A DNA stretch of 9,780 bases from Dehalococcoidia bacterium (GTDB lineage Bacteria > Chloroflexota > Dehalococcoidia > GIF9 > AB-539-J10): assembly GCA_030612345.1 (NCBI GenBank), contig JAUWOB010000021.1, positions 1 to 9,780 of the forward strand, given 5' to 3'. Both the position numbers and the translations under genes were made by a program. The notes beneath the pieces are model-generated. The model was given only the letters and a program-made list of their open reading frames with translations, made no database searches and was not told the DNA's origin. Below are positions 6,690-9,780 of the stretch, piece by piece; position 1 is the stretch's first letter; the number at the start of each line of letters is the position of its first letter.

Positions 6690-6942
6690 CAGCAAATGAC
6701 CTCAACTTTAATACATCACATCGTCGCTTGTTGGCTCATGAGCAGTAGTGAAACCCACATCTCTCTCCGCACCTGCAGATGATCGCTCTCGCGCCAGGCA
6801 TTCGCCCAATACCGAATCCACTGCAGGACTCCCATCCCAAACAGCCCTGCGCGAGAATATCGACCAGTCAAACGGCCCCCTCAAAGCAGAGCGAGGCAGT
6901 AATGTATCCCTTGGCGTTTCCACGCCCCCAAAATCGCCTCTC
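6690..6942. other. Non-coding or unassigned stretch between the recombinase promoter and yggS
   Basis: No gene here can be supported. A 71-codon GTG-started frame on the minus strand (6923-6708, ending HEPTSDDVMY) reads somewhat like a natural protein but has no clear ribosome site and no family I recognise. Overlapping plus-strand frames of similar length look no better. Two CTGCAG sites about 50 bp apart are the only repeats seen. Confidence 0.3.
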
Positions 6943-6981
6943 AGAGCGACCTCTGGATTCCTTCAGAGCCGCTCTTTATAT
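6943..6981 (+). terminator. Terminator-like hairpin upstream of yggS
   Basis: AGAGCG (6943-6948) pairs with CGCTCT (6970-6975), and CTCTG (6951-6955) pairs with CAGAG (6964-6968), around the loop GATTCCTT, followed by TTTATAT. The stem has eleven pairs with one small internal loop. The T-run is short, so termination may be partial. It lies just before the yggS promoter and would insulate it from rightward read-through. Confidence 0.4.
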
Positions 6982-6983
6982 CC

Positions 6984-7013
6984 TTGAAGCCGGCAACTCT
7001 AATGGATTAGAAT
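6984..7013 (+). promoter_or_regulatory. Promoter for yggS, possibly giving a leaderless mRNA
   Basis: TTGAAG (6984-6989) and TAGAAT (7008-7013) are 18 bp apart. Transcription would start about 7 nt later, at or very near the GTG start codon at 7020. An in-frame TAG at 7008-7010 forbids any earlier start, and no proper Shine-Dalgarno sequence precedes the GTG. Confidence 0.5.
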
Positions 7014-7019
7014 CATGGC

Positions 7020-7688
7020 GTGGCCAGTGACCTGATCAAACGCAATGTTGCCAGGCTATTAGCTGAACTTCCTGACGGAGTCGAGGTGGTGGCAGCCGCA
7101 AAAGCAAGGACACCCGAGGAAGTCCTCCAAGCTGTCCAGGCAGGAATCAAAATTGTTGGTGAGAATTATGTCAAGGAAGCAAAGCAGGCCTATGAGCTGC
7201 TGGGAAGAAAAGCAAGATGGCATTTCATCGGCACCCTGCAAAAGCATAATGTGAGGAGAAACGTGCTGGAGATATTCGACATGATAGAAAGTGTCGATTC
7301 TCTGGAAATAGCCAGGGAAATCGACAGGAAGTGTGCTCAGATGGGCAAAATAATGCCAATATTGATTGAGGTAAACAGTGGCAGAGAGCCACAGAAATCA
7401 GGAGTGCTGCCGGAGGATGTGGAACAATTAGTAGGAGAAACATCCGGTCTTAGAAATATCAAAGTGACGGGCCTTATGACCATGGGGCCCCGTTTTGGAA
7501 ACCCTGAAGACTCCAGGCCTTATTTTGTGGAGACAAGAAGGATATTTGACAGAATTAAAGGGCTGAAGTTGCCCAATGTAGAGATGAGATATCTCTCTAT
7601 GGGCATGACTAATTCCTATGAAGTTGCCCTGGAGGAAGGCGCAAATATAATCAGAATAGGCACTAAGATATTTGGCGCAAGAGATTAG
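7020..7688 (+). CDS. yggS: YggS/PROSC family pyridoxal-phosphate homeostasis protein
   Basis: A complete 222-residue member of the PLP-binding YggS/YBL036C/PROSC family, close to the usual length of about 230. The fold is the single alanine-racemase-like TIM barrel. K28 in VVAAAKARTPEEV is the expected Schiff-base lysine. Other family motifs are VGENYV (46-51), WHFIGTLQKHNVR (67-79), LIEVNSGREPQKSGV (115-129), GLMTMGP (151-157) and LSMGMTNSYEVAL followed by IRIGTKIFGAR at the C-terminus. These proteins bind and buffer pyridoxal phosphate in the cytoplasm and affect amino- and keto-acid balance; no enzymatic reaction is established. The usual MSxD/MTxD acid in the phosphate-binding segment is Ser here, a small deviation. 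The GTG start is fixed by an in-frame stop 10 nt upstream. It looks monocistronic: a hairpin precedes it and a stem-loop and a new promoter follow. Confidence 0.93.
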   Translation: MASDLIKRNVARLLAELPDGVEVVAAAKARTPEEVLQAVQAGIKIVGENYVKEAKQAYELLGRKARWHFIGTLQKHNVRRNVLEIFDMIESVDSLEIAREIDRKCAQMGKIMPILIEVNSGREPQKSGVLPEDVEQLVGETSGLRNIKVTGLMTMGPRFGNPEDSRPYFVETRRIFDRIKGLKLPNVEMRYLSMGMTNSYEVALEEGANIIRIGTKIFGARD

Positions 7689-7710
7689 GTATAGTTTTAC
7701 GCATATTGCT

Positions 7711-7754
7711 GCAGCGACCGGACTGTGAGTTGTCGGAGAAGCCGGTCGAACTGC
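7711..7754 (+). other. Stem-loop downstream of yggS
   Basis: GCAG-CGACCGG (7711-7721) pairs with CCGGTCG-AA-CTGC (7742-7754): eleven base pairs with an AA bulge and a 20-nt loop. A run of seven T (7768-7774) lies 13 nt further on, too far for a canonical intrinsic terminator. It may be a transcript 3'-end structure. Confidence 0.4.
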
Positions 7755-7762
7755 GGAGGGCA

Positions 7763-7791
7763 TTGACTTTTTTTCAAAAGAACTGTTATCT
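7763..7791 (+). promoter_or_regulatory. Promoter for the caspase-like protein gene
   Basis: TTGACT (7763-7768) and TTATCT (7786-7791) are separated by 17 bp. The predicted start near 7798 leaves a leader of about 80 nt with GGGGGT a few bases before the ATG at 7878. Confidence 0.55.
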
Positions 7792-7877
7792 TTATATGAA
7801 GTATTACCGTAGGTGTTATCCTTACACTGCTGTAGCATATAAAATTTCGCTTATGAAAGAAATTTGGGGGTAAGCAG

Positions 7878-9780
7878 ATGAGACGTATAAATAAGAAAAC
7901 AATTTTGGTCGTTTTGCTCATAGCGCTACTCACAGTGCTAATTGTTGCGCTCATAGCTAGGTTTGGATCGGGGCCAGCAATCAGCAAGGACCAAGCTATC
8001 GCCATATTAGTGAGCGAAATAATAGAGCCCGCCGCTGATCATAAAGGAATCTCAGCATTCATGTTGTCCGAGCCACTGCAAGAGGGTGATGTTGTTACCT
8101 CAGAAAGCGGCGAAGACTACCCGATAGACACTAGTACCTGGTTCGTCTTCATTGATGATGAACCGCTGGCGTTTTTTGCTCATGACTGCAGATACGTTTT
8201 CATAGATGGTCAAACTGGAAGTTATGACGTCATCGATGAAACCTGGCCACCCGAGATAAACAATCTATCTATGTGGGATACTCAGAATCTGGGTAGAGGG
8301 AACATCATTGAGCTCTATTCTGTCCTGGATAGTGCTGTCCCCGTCACTGGCAGTCCCAGTCAAGCTCCCACAGGCGATTATGGGGATGCCCCCGATGGGC
8401 AGCTGGACCTTTACTACGGAATCACCGGTACTTTCCCCACCCTATATAACACCACTAATAGCCAGGTCGGGCGCCCGGGAGGACATACCCTCAACGTAGG
8501 CGAAGAGACGCTGGGCTTAAACGTAAGTGCTGAGTTGGATGCCATTGACCCCAATGACCCTGATGGAGTGCCCAATCTCGTGGACGCCGATAGCGATGAA
8601 AGAATGTATGTCATCATGGACGGCAGCCAGGCGAGGTTAGCCTTTACCGTCAGCGTGAGCCTGGGCGCTCCAGATGTGACCCGATACGCCAACGCCGTGC
8701 TTGATTTTGACCAGAGTGGGAATTGGAGCACTGGTGCCTACGGAGTAGAGTGGGTTGTGGTTAACCTAGAGGTATATGTTGCCCCTGGTTCCTCGGAAAC
8801 AGTAATCACTCCCTGGTTCTCATGGGGGAACAAAGCCGTGCTTCCCTCGCCGGTATGGATGAGGTTATTACTTGCCAGGGAGGAAATTGACGAGGCTTTA
8901 TTTACCAACGTAGGCGGCTGGGATGGAAGTGGACAATTTACCTATGGTGAAATTGAAGACCACCTCGCTTTCCTCACCGATAACCCGCCGCCACCCAATG
9001 GCGATGGGGACGGGAACGGAGATGGAAATGGGGATGGCAATGGACCACCACCACCAGGTCCCGAAGACGGCCCTTGTGGCTATGATATAAATTACTACGT
9101 CCTTATCATCAACTGTGGTGATACAGCTAAACATATGGGACAGGGAACACCTATCGCCCAGGCTGCCTCCAGCAGTGTGGCCAGTGCTGCCCAGAGCCAG
9201 GGTTATACCTCAGCGGGCAATCTGGGGCCGAGTGGTGCCGGAGGCAGCCAGACTTCGCTGACCAACATCGGCCAGGCGATTGCAGACATGGCGGCACAAG
9301 CCAAGTGCGGCGACCACGTTCTGATATATATCTGCGGGCACGGCAGTAAGAAGAGCTCCAAAAAGCCCGAGGGAGGTATCTCCATCTACAACAGCTCAGG
9401 AGGTAAGACGAGCGAGGTGCTGACACCTTCGGCACTGGCCGGCATGTTGGGCGATTTCGACGCCTGCGACGGTCAGGAATGCGACACACCGGGTTGCTGC
9501 CACGTCAGCGTTGTTGTCGAGTCGTGCTACGCAGGGAACTTCAACATCCCCGGCCTCAACGACCAGGAAAACATAGTGGTTTCGGGGGCATCGACCGACA
9601 CTCCAGCCCAGGGAATCTCCCCCGGAGGCGGTGTCTATACCGCCGGTTTTGTTAGTGGCCTGCAAGACTCCGACGCTGATACCGACGACCCGCCCAAGGG
9701 CGTAGACCCGGCGGAAGCCCACGACTCGGCCGATGAAGCGGTTCAAAATCACCCCCGAAGCAAGAAGGGAAATCAGCAAT
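7878..9780 (+). CDS. Secreted or membrane-anchored GEVED-domain protein with caspase-like protease domain (partial, runs off right edge)
   Basis: 634 codons are open at the right edge. GGGGGT precedes the ATG. The N-terminus is basic (MRRINKK) with a hydrophobic helix (8-28), so a signal peptide or signal anchor is expected and the rest is extracytoplasmic. Residues 34-122 look PepSY-like: ISKDQAIAIL near the start, then RYVFIDGQTG. Residues 167 to about 365 fit a GEVED domain: it opens DYGDAPDG, has a DAIDPNDPDG acidic stretch, and closes YGEIEDHLAFL. A PPPP / GDGDGNGDGNGDGN / PPPP linker covers about 371-394. From C400 a caspase-fold domain begins (YYVLIINCGD), with H488 in VLIYICGHGSKKS and C550 in VSVVVESCYAGNF as the likely His/Cys dyad. 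A Cys-rich insert (DACDGQECDTPGCC) lies just before the Cys strand. Related folds are clan CD peptidases (C13, C14, C11, gingipain). Cleavage specificity and substrate are unknown; a non-proteolytic role is possible. Confidence 0.85.
   Translation, partial: MRRINKKTILVVLLIALLTVLIVALIARFGSGPAISKDQAIAILVSEIIEPAADHKGISAFMLSEPLQEGDVVTSESGEDYPIDTSTWFVFIDDEPLAFFAHDCRYVFIDGQTGSYDVIDETWPPEINNLSMWDTQNLGRGNIIELYSVLDSAVPVTGSPSQAPTGDYGDAPDGQLDLYYGITGTFPTLYNTTNSQVGRPGGHTLNVGEETLGLNVSAELDAIDPNDPDGVPNLVDADSDERMYVIMDGSQARLAFTVSVSLGAPDVTRYANAVLDFDQSGNWSTGAYGVEWVVVNLEVYVAPGSSETVITPWFSWGNKAVLPSPVWMRLLLAREEIDEALFTNVGGWDGSGQFTYGEIEDHLAFLTDNPPPPNGDGDGNGDGNGDGNGPPPPGPEDGPCGYDINYYVLIINCGDTAKHMGQGTPIAQAASSSVASAAQSQGYTSAGNLGPSGAGGSQTSLTNIGQAIADMAAQAKCGDHVLIYICGHGSKKSSKKPEGGISIYNSSGGKTSEVLTPSALAGMLGDFDACDGQECDTPGCCHVSVVVESCYAGNFNIPGLNDQENIVVSGASTDTPAQGISPGGGVYTAGFVSGLQDSDADTDDPPKGVDPAEAHDSADEAVQNHPRSKKGNQQ

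Noticed and set aside
9151..9779. Long minus-strand frames at the right end
   Set aside because: They are shadows of the caspase-like domain, whose GHG and ESCYAG motifs are on the plus strand.
1..9780. CRISPR arrays, tRNA or rRNA genes, retron or toxin-antitoxin systems
   Set aside because: No regular spaced repeats, cloverleaf-like sequence, rRNA signature or typical toxin-antitoxin gene pair was found.

Overview
The window (about half G+C) reads like a piece of an uncultured bacterial chromosome. No 16S rRNA or tRNA gene is present, so taxonomy is a guess. The look of the YggS-family protein, the archaeal-looking asparagine-synthetase-like enzyme and the secreted GEVED/caspase-like protein would suit a Chloroflexota (Dehalococcoidia-like) genome; I hold this only tentatively. 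Start codons are mixed: TTG for nadE, GTG for the dehydrogenase and yggS, ATG for the rest. Several near-consensus sigma70-type promoters are visible.

Layout. (1) 1-723, minus strand: N-terminal nitrilase (glutaminase) domain of a glutamine-dependent NAD+ synthetase, cut by the left edge. (2) 724-1186: divergent regulatory region with an extended -10 promoter for nadE and a TTGAAG-N17-TATAAT promoter facing right. The latter would give a roughly 290-nt hairpin-rich leader. (3) 1187-4207, plus strand: a Glu/Leu/Phe/Val-type dehydrogenase followed after 72 nt by an asparagine-synthetase-like protein whose glutaminase nucleophile is replaced by Thr. Together with nadE this is a small ammonia/NAD/amide-nitrogen neighbourhood. 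(4) 4315-6690, minus strand: a degenerating mobile or recombination locus. It holds an intact XerC/D-like tyrosine recombinase, a translationally coupled accessory gene broken by one frameshift, and a second recombinase with a frameshift, an internal deletion over the catalytic HxxR...H...Y segment and a truncated N-terminus. A perfect 8-8-8 inverted repeat lies at the predicted transcription start of the intact recombinase. (5) 6690-7019: little coding content, a terminator-like hairpin, then a promoter so close to yggS that the mRNA may be leaderless. (6) 7020-7688: yggS/PLP-homeostasis protein, complete. (7) 7878 to the right edge: a membrane-anchored or secreted protein with a PepSY-like region, a GEVED domain, a Gly/Asp/Asn-Pro linker and a caspase-fold protease domain with a visible His/Cys dyad.

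The most unusual items are the two-recombinase-plus-accessory-gene locus, the modular caspase-like exoprotein, and the asparagine-synthetase homologue with a degenerate glutaminase site.
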